Source: Planctomycetota bacterium (GTDB taxonomy: Bacteria; Planctomycetota; UBA1135; GCA-002686595). Taken from it: a stretch of DNA of 64,000 bases. A program made the translations under genes and the position numbers. The notes under the pieces were generated by a model. It saw only the letters and a program-made list of their open reading frames with translations. It had not been told where the DNA came from and ran no database searches. This document shows, in pieces, positions 55,145 through 63,402 of this stretch (the stretch's first letter is position 1; every line of letters begins with the position of its first letter). Location: assembly GCA_020638875.1 (NCBI GenBank), contig JACKHS010000001.1, forward strand, positions 372,001 to 436,000. Direction: 5' to 3'.

Positions 55145-55665
55145 GACCCTGTTGTTCTCCTCCGTGAGTGATTGTTTGGCCGGAGTCCGACGAACCCCGA
55201 CGGATCGGGACTGGACGCGGCTCTCCAAACGTCTCGTTGTCGTACTCCTTCCGTGGTCCGCCACACCCCCAGGTGAGGTCCACCCCGTCTCGGCTCCGAG
55301 TGATAGTCGATGGAGCTCCGAACCGTTGGCCTCGCGGTGAAGAGGGCCGCGCCTGTAGGCGCTCGAACCACCCGCGATGGTCGCACAGGGGGGAGGGGCA
55401 GTCAAGGCGTGCCGAGGCGAATCCGCACTCCTAGAAACGGCGCGCGAAACGCAGTGCAGCCCCCCACTGCAGGCAACGCGCGAGGGCCCCGTCCGCGCCC
55501 GCTCGGCCCACACAATGCAATCTCCTATCGCGCATGAACGACGCAGGACCAAGCGCCTGACGAGCAACGAGTTGTATCTCGCACGTCGGAGTCTCCGCAC
55601 GCGAATGCCGCGCGGACGATAGGAACTCCCAAATTGCCCGAGCGCGTCCCGTGCGACGAGACGAA
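55145..55665. other. Upstream region of the secreted protein gene; no gene seen
   Basis: About 520 bases between the start of the secreted protein gene and the terminator of the thioredoxin-like gene. It is less GC-rich in places (around 55160-55260 and 55500-55640) and probably holds a promoter and a long 5' untranslated leader. An open minus-strand frame spans it, but its residues do not look like protein. No clear promoter boxes were found. Confidence 0.45.
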
Positions 55666-55701
55666 GGCGCCCCGGGCCTCGCCGTGGAGACCCGGGGCGC
55701 C
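55666..55701 (-). terminator. Hairpin terminator of the thioredoxin-like selenoprotein gene
   Basis: GGCGCCCCGGG (55666-55676) pairs with CCCGGGGCGCC (55691-55701), an 11-bp perfect stem with a 14-base loop. It starts 13 bases after the gene stop. On the minus strand it is followed by TTCGTCTCGTCGC, only weakly T-rich. Confidence 0.6.
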
Positions 55702-55713
55702 CTCGCGCGCGGA

Positions 55714-56724
55714 TCAGAGACCGCGCAGCTTCGCGGCCGCGCGCTCGGCGGCCTTGGTGTCGGGGTACTTCTTGACGATCGCCTCGAACTTGGCGGCCGA
55801 CTTCTTCAGGCCGCGCTTCTCGACCGCCTCGAGGGCCTTGATCCAGGCCTCCTCCGCGGCGAGCTCCTGCTGCAGGTGGTCGTCCTTGGCGATCTCGTCG
55901 AGGCGCGTCTGCAGCGCGGCGCCGAGTTCGGTGCCCTTGAACTCCTTCTGCACCGCCTCGAGCACCTCGAGGCCGCGCACGACGCTGCCGCGTTGGATCA
56001 GCGACTCGGCCTGTGCGCGCAGCAGCTCCCCGAAGCCGAGCAGCTCGCCGGCGAACACCTGCGCGTCCTCACGCGCGGCCGCGTCGGCCTTCTCGTCCTG
56101 CGCGAGCTTCTGGGCCATGGCGTAGGCCTTGCCGAGGTCGCCCTCGAAGGCCGCCTGCGCCGCGCGCTCGAGCGCCGGCACGAGCTCGCGCTGCACGCGG
56201 TACGAGAGGTACCCGCCCGAGCCGGCCTTCGCGCCCTTCAGCGCGGCCTTGACCGTGCTGTCGGAGAGGCTGCTCGGGTGTCCGGTCCAGACGACCGTCC
56301 CCTCGGGATCGATGAGCGCGGCGCTCGGGTAGCCCGTCACGCCCCACTCCCCGCCCGTGGAGAAGCCCGCGGCGGCGCGCACGGTGACGCCCATGTCCTG
56401 GACGTACTTGGCGACCTTCTCGCTGTCCTCGTTGCTGAGCGCAAGCACCACCAGGCCTTGCGAACCGTAGTCCTCCTGCAGCTCCTGCAGGTGGGGCCAA
56501 GACCCCTTGCAGGGGCCTCACCAGGTGGCCCAGAACTCCAGCAGCAAGGTCTGACCGCGCAGGCTGGCGAGGTCGGGGTCGGCGCCGAGGTGGTTGAACC
56601 ACGCGCTGGCCCGGATCTCGGGCGCCGGCGTGCCCGCGCCGGGCAGCTCGGCCGTCGGCCGCACCGCCGCGACGGTCAGCGCGGCGCCGAGCGCCAGGCT
56701 CGGCAACAGGTAGGCAAGTCTCAT
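55714..56724 (-). CDS. Exported thioredoxin-fold protein with predicted selenocysteine in the active site (UGPC)
   Basis: Reading through the in-frame UGA at 56518-56520 gives 336 residues. Signal segment 1-21 (MRLAYLLPSLALGAALTVAA). A TlpA/ResA-like thioredoxin domain spans about 30-180: LLLEFWATW-Sec69-Gly-Pro-Cys72-KGSWPHL, then LVVLALSNEDSEKV and the cis-Pro region GVTGYPSAALIDPEG. The WATWCGPC consensus is exact except that the first Cys is UGA. A hairpin follows at once. The C-terminal 150 residues are helical, TPR-like. GGAGAG lies 8 bases before the ATG. Both halves are intact in one frame, which argues against decay. Likely a periplasmic thiol oxidoreductase. Confidence 0.82.
56484..56520 (-). 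promoter_or_regulatory. Predicted bacterial SECIS element, including UGA
   Basis: After UGA (56518-56520) and GGCC, CCUGCA pairs with UGCAGG (6 bp), an internal loop (A opposite ACC) follows, then GGGG pairs with CCCC around UCUUGG. The apical loop starts 15 nt after the UGA. Location fits a SECIS, though the loop is not GGUC. A competing local hairpin (CCCC-UGCAA-GGGG) is possible. Confidence 0.55.
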
Positions 56725-56915
56725 GGAAGCTCTCTCCGTGTGCAGGCGGCGCGCCGCGCCGCGCCCGTATCGTAGCAGGCCGGCGTGGAAGCGCCGCGGC
56801 CGTTCGCGGGGCGCTCTACGCCGCCGCGCCCGCCCGCGTGACCGCCGGGCTCGCGCATGCCGCGCGCGGGCCCAGGCCGTAGGATCCCGCGCGTGCCGCC
56901 GCTCTCCCGCCCAGC

Positions 56916-56960
56916 CTCGTGCCCCCACCCTCCCTCGTGCCCCCACTCTCCCTCGTGACC
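56916..56960. repeat. 18-bp tandem repeat, 2.5 copies, at the methyltransferase start
   Basis: CTCGTGCCCCCACCCTCC, CTCGTGCCCCCACTCTCC and a partial CTCGTG. The third unit supplies the GTG (56955-56957) used as the likely start of the methyltransferase gene. The repeat may shift the apparent start or upstream signals. Confidence 0.6.
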
Positions 56961-57571
56961 GCCGCGCGCGACAAGTGGCAGGCCCCCGCCGAGGCCGCGC
57001 ACTACGTCGACGGGCGCTTCCGCGGGCGGCGGGCGCGCGAGCGCGATGCGCGGCTCGTCGAGCGCCTGCTCGCGCGCCACGCCGCGGGGGCCCTGCGCGC
57101 GCGCGCTCGACGCGCCCTGCGGCACGGGCCGCCTCGCGCCGCTGCTTCGCCGCACGCGCGGAGCGCTACGTCGGCCTCGACGTCTCGGCCGCGATGGCGA
57201 GCGCCGGCGCGGGCGCGCGCGTGCTCGGCGACGCGGCGCGCCTGCCCTTCGCCGACGGCGCCTTCGACCTCGTGGTGTGCTGCCGCCTGCTGCACCACCT
57301 CGACGAACGGGAGCTCGCGCGCGTCGCGGCCGAGCTCGTGCGCGTCTCGCGCGGGCTCGTGCTCGCGCGCCGTTCTGGGACGCCGGCTCGTGGCCGGGGC
57401 TGCGGCGCGCGGCGCGGGTGGCGCCGCGACGCGACCGGGCGCTGGCCGGTCGCGCGCGCGGTCGTGGCGCGCGCCTTCGCGGACGCCGGCGGGCGCGTGC
57501 TGGACTACGCGGCGTCGCTGCGCTGGGTCTCGATGCAGACGTTCGTCGCGGTGCGCGCGGAGGCGCGGTGA
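56955..57571 (+). pseudogene. Frameshifted class I SAM-dependent methyltransferase
   Basis: Pieces in alternating frames give a small methyltransferase. From GTG 56955: DKWQAPAEAAHYVDGRFRGR, then motif I in another frame (LDAPCGTGRLAPLL near 57105-57145), then RYVGLDVSAAMASAGAGARV, LPFADGAFDLVVCCRLLHHL and RVSRGLVLAR in the frame ending at 57571. A short segment (FWDAGSWPGLRRAARVAPRR) uses yet another frame. At least four indels are needed, in GCGCGC tracts. The stop overlaps the GTG of the kinase-like gene (GTGA), consistent with a genuine two-gene unit. Confidence 0.65.
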
Positions 57572-58378
57572 CGCGCGCGCGGCGACGCCTCGCCGACGGC
57601 GAGCTGCGCGTGACGGCGCGCGACGACGCGCTGGCGCAGGCCGCGCTCGACTGGGCCGCCGCGCTCGCGCCGCACGCGCCGCGCGTCGCGGCGCTGCTCG
57701 CGCTGGGCGCCGAGGACGCGTGGGGCTAAGGCCGAGGCGCTGCCGGGCAAGGCCGCCTGGCGCCACGGCGCGCGCGCGACGTGGTTGCGCGCGCGCTGCT
57801 GCCGCGCGAGCGCGAGTACGCGAACCTCGCGTGGTTGCGCGCGCGCCTGTTCGACGCGCCGGCGCTGCTCGCCGCCGCCGGGCGTGGTGGCGCGGCGGCT
57901 TCCCGCGCTGGCAGTTCCTGCTCGCGCGGCGCGTGCCTGACGCGACGCCGCTCGACGAGGTGCTCGCGCGCGCGGCGCGGCGGACGTCGACGCGCTGCTC
58001 GACGAGCTCGCCGACGAGGTCGCGCGCCTGCACGCGCTGCGGTGCGTGCACCGCGACCTGTGGCTGCGCAACCTGCTCGTGCGCGCGGCGACGCCTGGCG
58101 CGCGGCGGCTGGTGTGGATCGACCTGGCGCGGCGGCGCGCGCCCGCAGCTGCGCGGTGCGCCCCACGACTTGGCGTGCCTGACGCTCGACCTCGCGGCGC
58201 GCGGCGCCGAGGCGCGCGTCGAGCCGTGGCTCGACCGCTACGTCGCCGGCCGCGCGGCGCAGGGGCGCGCCGTGGACGCGCGGGCTTCTGCGGCGCGCGA
58301 TCGAGCGCGAACGCGCGGCGCTGCGGCGCCGCTGGGCACGGCGCGGCCGCGCGCACGAGCTCGCCCCGCCGCGCTGAG
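57568..58378 (+). pseudogene. Frameshifted lipopolysaccharide-kinase-like gene (KdkA/WaaP type)
   Basis: Starts at GTG 57568 and needs several frame changes (near 57725, 57780, 57890, 57985, 58140 and 58280). Joined pieces are KAEALPGKAAWRHG, LLPREREYANLAWLRARLFD, GFPRWQFLLARRVPDATPLD, then the catalytic loop LRCVHRDLWLRNLLV and metal site LVWIDLARR, and APHDLACLTLDLAARGAEAR. This is the layout of small Kdo/heptose kinases. It ends at 58378. It is a second copy of the kinase type at 36009, again broken by indels in GC repeats. Together with the methyltransferase it may form a small LPS- or glycan-modifying unit. Confidence 0.62.
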
Positions 58379-58387
58379 CCGCGCGCG

Positions 58388-58894
58388 TCAGGCGCCGAAC
58401 TCGCTCTCCGCGTCCGGGCACGCGCGCTCGAGCTGCGCGCGCACCTCGGCCTGCAACGCGCGCGGCACCGCCACCGCGACCCACGTGCCCCCCAGCCGGA
58501 AGCGCAGGTGATCGCCGGTCAGCCGCCAGGCCTCGAGCGCCTCGAACGTCAGGCAGTCGATCCCGTACTGCACGCCGCTCGCGCCGCAGCGCTGGTCGTG
58601 CGGGGCGGGCAGCGCCCACCAGGCCAGCGCGAGCGGCGGGACGAGCAGCAACCCCAGGAAGGCGACGGCCAGCGCGGGCTCCGCGCCGCTCGACTTCGCG
58701 ACGCCGAACGCGACGACGAGCGCCAGCGCCATCGCCGCGAGGCCGAGCACGCGCGCGCCGCGCGGCTGCAGCTCGGTGTGCAGCACGTCGCCCAGCACGC
58801 TCAGGCGGCGCATGCGCGCCGCGGTCACGAAGGCCGCCGCCGACAGCACGAGGCCGAAGGTCCAGAGGATCAGCAGGACGCCGAGGAGCTGCAT
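58388..58894 (-). CDS. Small membrane protein, unknown function
   Basis: A 168-residue protein with membrane helices at about 3-27 (LLGVLLILWTFGLVLSAAAF), 47-66 and 72-92 (LAVAFLGLLLVPPLALAWWA), then a soluble C-terminal part of about 75 residues (FEALEAWRLTGDHLRFRLGG). No family recognised. Convergent with the kinase-like gene (9 bp apart) and 34 bp after the FecR-type gene on the same strand, so it may share its transcript. Confidence 0.7.
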   Translation of the reverse strand: MQLLGVLLILWTFGLVLSAAAFVTAARMRRLSVLGDVLHTELQPRGARVLGLAAMALALVVAFGVAKSSGAEPALAVAFLGLLLVPPLALAWWALPAPHDQRCGASGVQYGIDCLTFEALEAWRLTGDHLRFRLGGTWVAVAVPRALQAEVRAQLERACPDAESEFGA

Positions 58895-58928
58895 GGCGCG
58901 CAGTGTAGCGCGCCGCGCGCGCCGCGGC

Positions 58929-59801
58929 TCAGGGCCAGAGCGCGCGCTGCAGCTCGGAGAGCGCGAGCAGCGGGCCGCCGTGATGCAACTCGCCTTCCAT
59001 CCAGAGCGTCTCGCCGCCCGCGCGCGGCACGAAGGCCGACGCGTCGGTCAGCACCTCGCGCTCGCCGCCGCCGTGCAGCGACGCGAGCCGCGCCTCGCCC
59101 TCGAGGATGCACAGGCAGGTGCCGGCCTCGCTCACGTCCACGCCCAGCGCGCGGCCGGCCAGGTCGATCGCGGCGTCGGGCGTGCGCACGTGCACGCGGC
59201 CGCCGAAGTCCGCGCGCGTCGAGACGCGCAGCGCGCCCGCGTCGACGCGCAGCTCGAGCACGTCGGCCGCCGCGCCCGGCGCCGCGGCCAGGACCTCCAC
59301 GCGCGTGCCCTCGCCGACCTCGAGCAGCACGCCGTCGGCGTCGCTGAGCACGCGCAGATCGCCCTCGACGGCCTCGACGGAGCAACCGTGCTGCAACGCC
59401 GGCCCCAACTGCGACGTCTCGTTCGCGGCGAGCTCGCGGCCGTCCAGGACGACGCGGCCGACGCCTTCGAGCGCGCGCCAGAGCGCGGGCGGCTCGGCGC
59501 CCCACGGGCGCAGCCAGGCGAGCAGCAACGCGGCCGCGGCGGCCAACGCGACGGCCGCGCCCACCAGCACGGGGCGCCCGCGACGCAGGCGCTCCTCGCA
59601 GCACAGGAAGCGCTCGCGGCACGCGGCGCGGAACTCGGGGCGCGCGTCGGGCACGTCCCACGCGTCGAGCGCGTCGTCGAGCGGCGCCTCGCCGGCGAGG
59701 AAGCGCTCGCGCAGGCCGTCGCGCAGCGCCGCGCGCGGCGGCGGCACGCGCCACGCGTCGAGCAGGCGCGCGAGGTCGGGGCGCGGCTCGTCGGCGCTCA
59801 C
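58929..59801 (-). CDS. FecR-domain anti-sigma/signal protein
   Basis: A 290-residue protein. A cytoplasmic N-terminal helix bundle (about 1-76) precedes one membrane helix at about 77-97 (VLVGAAVALAAAAALLLAWL), then an extracytoplasmic FecR-like region (VEGDLRVLSDADGVLLEVGE, RALGVDVSEAGTCLCILEGE). FecR-type proteins regulate ECF sigma factors. GTG start 59799-59801 overlaps the stop of the sigma gene (GTGA), so the two are coupled, making it the likely regulator of that sigma factor. Confidence 0.85.
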   Translation of the reverse strand: MSADEPRPDLARLLDAWRVPPPRAALRDGLRERFLAGEAPLDDALDAWDVPDARPEFRAACRERFLCCEERLRRGRPVLVGAAVALAAAAALLLAWLRPWGAEPPALWRALEGVGRVVLDGRELAANETSQLGPALQHGCSVEAVEGDLRVLSDADGVLLEVGEGTRVEVLAAAPGAAADVLELRVDAGALRVSTRADFGGRVHVRTPDAAIDLAGRALGVDVSEAGTCLCILEGEARLASLHGGGEREVLTDASAFVPRAGGETLWMEGELHHGGPLLALSELQRALWP

Positions 59802-60463
59802 CAGGACCCTCCCGCCGGACCGAGCTCGTCGGCGAGGCTGTCGCGCAACGCCTCGAGCGCGCGCGAGTAACGCTTGCGCACCGCCACCTCGCTGCGGCCG
59901 AGGACTGCGCCGATCTCGGCGAAGGAGAGCCCTTCGTAGTAGCGCAGCACGAGCGCCGAACGCATCGACTCGGGCAACGCCTCGACGGCCAGCGCGACCG
60001 CGCGCGAGGTCTCGTCGCTCACGAGCGCGGCGTCGGGCCGCGGCGCGCCCTCGTCCGCGAGCGGGCCGCGCTCCTCGCTCTCGACCGGCACCTCGCGCTC
60101 GGCCACGCGTCGCGCGCGGCTGCGCCAGTGGTCGCGCACCTTGTTGGCGGCGATGGTGAAGACCCACGGCCCGAGCGGACGCGCGGGGTCGTAGCCGGGC
60201 AGCGCCTGGTGCAGGCGCAGGAAGACCTCCTGCGTCAGGTCCTCGGCCAGGTGATCGTCGCGCACCATGCGGCGCACGTAGCCGTAGACGCGCTCGAACC
60301 ACGCGTCGTAGAAGGCGCGCAGGGCCGCCGGGTCGCGGCCCGGCAACAGGGCGCGCAGGCCCGCGTCGAGGTCGCGCGACGACGCGGCCGCGTCGTCCTC
60401 GCCGACGACGCGGAACGCGCGGCGCCCGCCGAGGGCGGCCCGCTGCCGGGGCTCCTGCTCCAT
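59798..60463 (-). CDS. ECF-type RNA polymerase sigma factor
   Basis: A 221-residue sigma-70-family factor. Region 2 lies at about 50-115 (HLAEDLTQEVFLRLHQAL, WVFTIAANKVRDHWRSRARR). Region 4 lies at about 165-215 (LPESMRSALVLRYYEGLSFA, EIGAVLGRSEVAVRKRYSRA). It directs transcription of a small regulon, perhaps including its own operon. ATG at 60461-60463 is chosen; GTG at 60470-60472 would add three residues. It is co-transcribed with the FecR gene and divergent from the Opp-type operon. Confidence 0.92.
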   Translation of the reverse strand: MEQEPRQRAALGGRRAFRVVGEDDAAASSRDLDAGLRALLPGRDPAALRAFYDAWFERVYGYVRRMVRDDHLAEDLTQEVFLRLHQALPGYDPARPLGPWVFTIAANKVRDHWRSRARRVAEREVPVESEERGPLADEGAPRPDAALVSDETSRAVALAVEALPESMRSALVLRYYEGLSFAEIGAVLGRSEVAVRKRYSRALEALRDSLADELGPAGGSW

Positions 60464-60498
60464 GACCAGCACCTTCGCACGTCCGAGGCCCGCAGCGC

Positions 60499-60520
60499 AA
60501 CGTGACGTCGAGCTGACGTT
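60499..60520. promoter_or_regulatory. Inverted repeat between the sigma factor and Opp operons
   Basis: AACGT (60499-60503) and ACGTT (60516-60520) form an inverted repeat spaced by 12 bases, in the 142-bp divergent gap. It could be an operator for either side. The arms are short, so chance occurrence is possible. Confidence 0.25.
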
Positions 60521-60605
60521 CTTTTTGCGCCGGCTTCACGCCATCGACCGCGACGAGCGCGGCGCCGCCCTTGCCCGCGGCGCCGCCACCGGAGAGGATC
60601 CCCGG

Positions 60606-62423
60606 ATGCGAACTCCGCTTCGAGGGGCCGCGCCGGCCCTCTTCGCCCTGGCGCTCCTGGCGCCCGCGCTGCTCGGCGGCTGCTGGGCACGCGACGCCGA
60701 CGCGGCCGCCGGCGGCGACGGCCGGCACGTGCTGACCCTCCCCATCCGCTCGGCAGGCCCGGGCTCGATGGACCCCGCGCGCGGCTCGACGACGTACGAC
60801 AACGAGGCGTGCTCGATGGTGTACGAGACGCTCGTGCAGTACGCCTACCTGAAGCGCCCGCTGGTGCTCGAGCCGCTGCTGTGCACGGCGGTGCCGGTGC
60901 CGACCGAGGACGGGCGCGTGTACACCTTCGAACTGCGCGACGACGTCCGCTTCCACGACGACGCGTGCTTCCCGGGCGGCAAGGGGCGGCCGATGGTCGC
61001 CGAGGACGTCGTCTACTCCTGGAAGCGGCTGGCGGACACGAGCATCGGCTCGAAGAACTGGTGGCTGCTCGAGAACACCATCGAGGGCTTCGACGACTGG
61101 CGGGAGGCGCAGAACGCCGCGGAGTCGTTCGACTACGACGCGCCGTGCGCGGGCCTGCGCGCGCTCGACGAGCACACGCTCGAGGTGCGCCTGGTCGAGC
61201 CGGTGCAGAGCTTCCTGAACAAGCTGGCGATGTTCCAGCTCTCGGTGGTGCCGCGCGAGGCCGCGGAGGCCTACGGCGAAGGCCTCTCGCGTCACCCCGT
61301 CGGCACCGGGCCGTTCACGATGGCCGAGGAGGACTGGAAGACCTCCAAGAGCCTCGACTTCGAGCGCAACCCGAACTACCACGACGACCGCTACCCGAGC
61401 GAGTGGATGCCCGAGGACGAGGCGCGCGGGCTGCACCTCGACGCGGGCAAGCGCCTGCCGCTGGCCGATCACGTGCGCATCAACTGCTACGTGCAGGACC
61501 AGCCCATGTGGCTCGAGTTCCGCACCGGGCTGCTCGACTACGCGCAGGTGCCGGCGGAGAACTTCGTCGACTGCATCCGCAAGCGCACGAAGACGCTGAA
61601 GAAGGAGTACCGCGACGAGGGCATCACCTTCCACCCGGTGCCGCTGCTCGACTTCATCTTCCGCGGCTTCAACATGGAGGATCCGGTCGTCGGCGGCTAC
61701 GACGACCGCGGTCGGAAGCTGCGCCAGGCGATGAGCCTCGCCACGGACCTGAAGGAGTTCAACGACACCTTCTACAACAGCCAGAACATCGTCTACGACG
61801 GCATGATCCCGCCCGGGCTGGCGGGGTATCCCGCGGGCGGCCGCTGCGCCGCGGCCTACACGGGGCCGGACCTCGAGCGCGCGCGGCGGCTGCTGGCCGA
61901 GGCCGGCTACCCCGGCGGCGAGGGGCTGCCCGTGATCGAGTACTACACCTCGCTGGCGGCCAACAGCCAGGAGCAGACCGAGATGACCGCGCGCCAGCTC
62001 TCGAAGATCGGCGTGCGCATCAAGCCGATCCTGCTCGAGTTCCCGCAGCTCATCGAGGCCATCAACAAGAAGAAGGCGCCCTTCTTCTCGTTCGCGTGGG
62101 GCTCGGACTACCCCGACGGGGAGAACAACCTCGCGCTGTTCTACTCGCCGAACGTCTCGCCCGGCTCGAACCACTACAACTACTCGAACCCGGAGTACGA
62201 CGCGCTGTACGAGCGCATCCGCTCCATGGCACCGTCCCCCGAGCGCGACGAGATCTACGCGCGCATGCGCGACATGGTGCTCGAGGACGTCGCCTTCATC
62301 GGCAGCATGGCCCGCACGCGCGACTACCTCTGCACGCCGCGGCTGCGCAACTTCAAGCCGACCGAGGACTTCTGGAACTGGCCCAAGTACCTCGACGTCG
62401 GTCCGCCGCGCGAGCAGGACTGA
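60606..62423 (+). CDS. ABC transporter substrate-binding lipoprotein, peptide/oligopeptide (SBP_bac_5) type
   Basis: A 605-residue periplasmic binding protein with a lipoprotein signal (ALLAPALLGGC). Family-typical stretches: MDPARGSTTYDNEACSMVYE, YTFELRDDVRFHDD, MVAEDVVYSWKRL, HPVGTGPFTM near 232-241, and KLRQAMSLATDLKEF near 374-388. It binds peptides or similar ligands for the permeases encoded next. GGAGAGG stands about 8 bases before the ATG at 60606. The long length resembles DppA/OppA of larger type. Substrate is not determinable. Confidence 0.92.
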   Translation: MRTPLRGAAPALFALALLAPALLGGCWARDADAAAGGDGRHVLTLPIRSAGPGSMDPARGSTTYDNEACSMVYETLVQYAYLKRPLVLEPLLCTAVPVPTEDGRVYTFELRDDVRFHDDACFPGGKGRPMVAEDVVYSWKRLADTSIGSKNWWLLENTIEGFDDWREAQNAAESFDYDAPCAGLRALDEHTLEVRLVEPVQSFLNKLAMFQLSVVPREAAEAYGEGLSRHPVGTGPFTMAEEDWKTSKSLDFERNPNYHDDRYPSEWMPEDEARGLHLDAGKRLPLADHVRINCYVQDQPMWLEFRTGLLDYAQVPAENFVDCIRKRTKTLKKEYRDEGITFHPVPLLDFIFRGFNMEDPVVGGYDDRGRKLRQAMSLATDLKEFNDTFYNSQNIVYDGMIPPGLAGYPAGGRCAAAYTGPDLERARRLLAEAGYPGGEGLPVIEYYTSLAANSQEQTEMTARQLSKIGVRIKPILLEFPQLIEAINKKKAPFFSFAWGSDYPDGENNLALFYSPNVSPGSNHYNYSNPEYDALYERIRSMAPSPERDEIYARMRDMVLEDVAFIGSMARTRDYLCTPRLRNFKPTEDFWNWPKYLDVGPPREQD

Positions 62424-62448
62424 GCCTCCCCCGTCCCCCGCGATCCCC

Positions 62449-63402
62449 ATGTGGTCCTACACCGCGCGCAGGCTGCTGTACAACGTCCCGGTCTACCTCG
62501 GGATCGTGCTGCTGCTGATGGCCGCCCTGCGCATCAACGACCCCGCCTACGCCCACCTGGGCAAGAACGCCCGTCCCGAGGACCTGGAAGAGATCCGGCA
62601 GAAGCTCGGGCTCGACCGACCGTTCCTCGAGCAGTACTGGGCACTCCTGCGCGACGTGTTCACGCTGAACCTGGGCGTCAAGAGCTGGACGAACGAGGGC
62701 CTCAGCGTCGGCCGGATGCTGTCCGAGTCGATCAAGCCCAGCCTGGCCATCACGGTGCCCGCCCTGGTGCTGACGAGCGCGATCTCGATCTGCATCGCGC
62801 TCGTCTCGGCCTTCTTCCGCGGCCGCGCCGCGGACAAGTCGCTGATGTTCCTCGCCGTGCTCGGCATGAGCGTGAGCTTCCTCGTCTACATCGTCTTCGG
62901 GCAGTACCTCGGCGCCTACCTGCTGACGCGCGAGACGGGCTACGGCGTCTTCGCGATCGGCGGCTACGAGCCGGGCCTCGCCAACTGGCCCTACTACTGC
63001 CTGCTGCCCGTGCTCATCAGCACCATCGTCGCGATGGGCTACGACACGCGCTTCTACCGCGCGGTGATGGTCGAGGAGTCGGGGCGCGACTACATCGTCA
63101 CGGCCAAGGCCAAGGGCGCGAGCAAGCGCAAGATCATGTTCGTGCACATGCTCAAGAACGCGATGATCCCGATCATCACGCGCATCATGACGACGCTGCC
63201 GTTCCTGATCATGGGCTCGCTGCTGCTCGAGGTGTACTTCAACATCCCCGGCATGGGGCGCGTGCTCTACAAGGCCATCCAGGAGCAGGACTTCCCCGTG
63301 GTGCAGGTCTTCGTGGCGATCTTCGCCGCGCTGTTCATCCTCTCGAACATCCTGACCGACGTGCTCTACGCGCTGGTCGATCCGCGAGTGAGGTTGTCGT
63401 GA
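62449..63402 (+). CDS. ABC transporter permease, OppB/DppB type
   Basis: A 317-residue inner-membrane permease with six helices. N-terminal helix VYLGIVLLLMAALRIN, periplasmic loop to about 90, then a core with the EAA-like loop DYIVTAKAKGASKRKIMFVHM (about 205-226) contacting the ATPase, and final LFILSNILTDVLYALVDPRV. It follows the binding protein gene by 25 bp. Its stop overlaps the GTG of the next permease gene. Confidence 0.93.
   Translation: MWSYTARRLLYNVPVYLGIVLLLMAALRINDPAYAHLGKNARPEDLEEIRQKLGLDRPFLEQYWALLRDVFTLNLGVKSWTNEGLSVGRMLSESIKPSLAITVPALVLTSAISICIALVSAFFRGRAADKSLMFLAVLGMSVSFLVYIVFGQYLGAYLLTRETGYGVFAIGGYEPGLANWPYYCLLPVLISTIVAMGYDTRFYRAVMVEESGRDYIVTAKAKGASKRKIMFVHMLKNAMIPIITRIMTTLPFLIMGSLLLEVYFNIPGMGRVLYKAIQEQDFPVVQVFVAIFAALFILSNILTDVLYALVDPRVRLS

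Noticed and set aside
55145..55600. An N-terminal extension of the Cys-containing secreted protein
   Set aside because: The frame is open upstream of the ATG at 55144, but its residues are not protein-like and a signal peptide with a GGAGGAG site starts at 55144.
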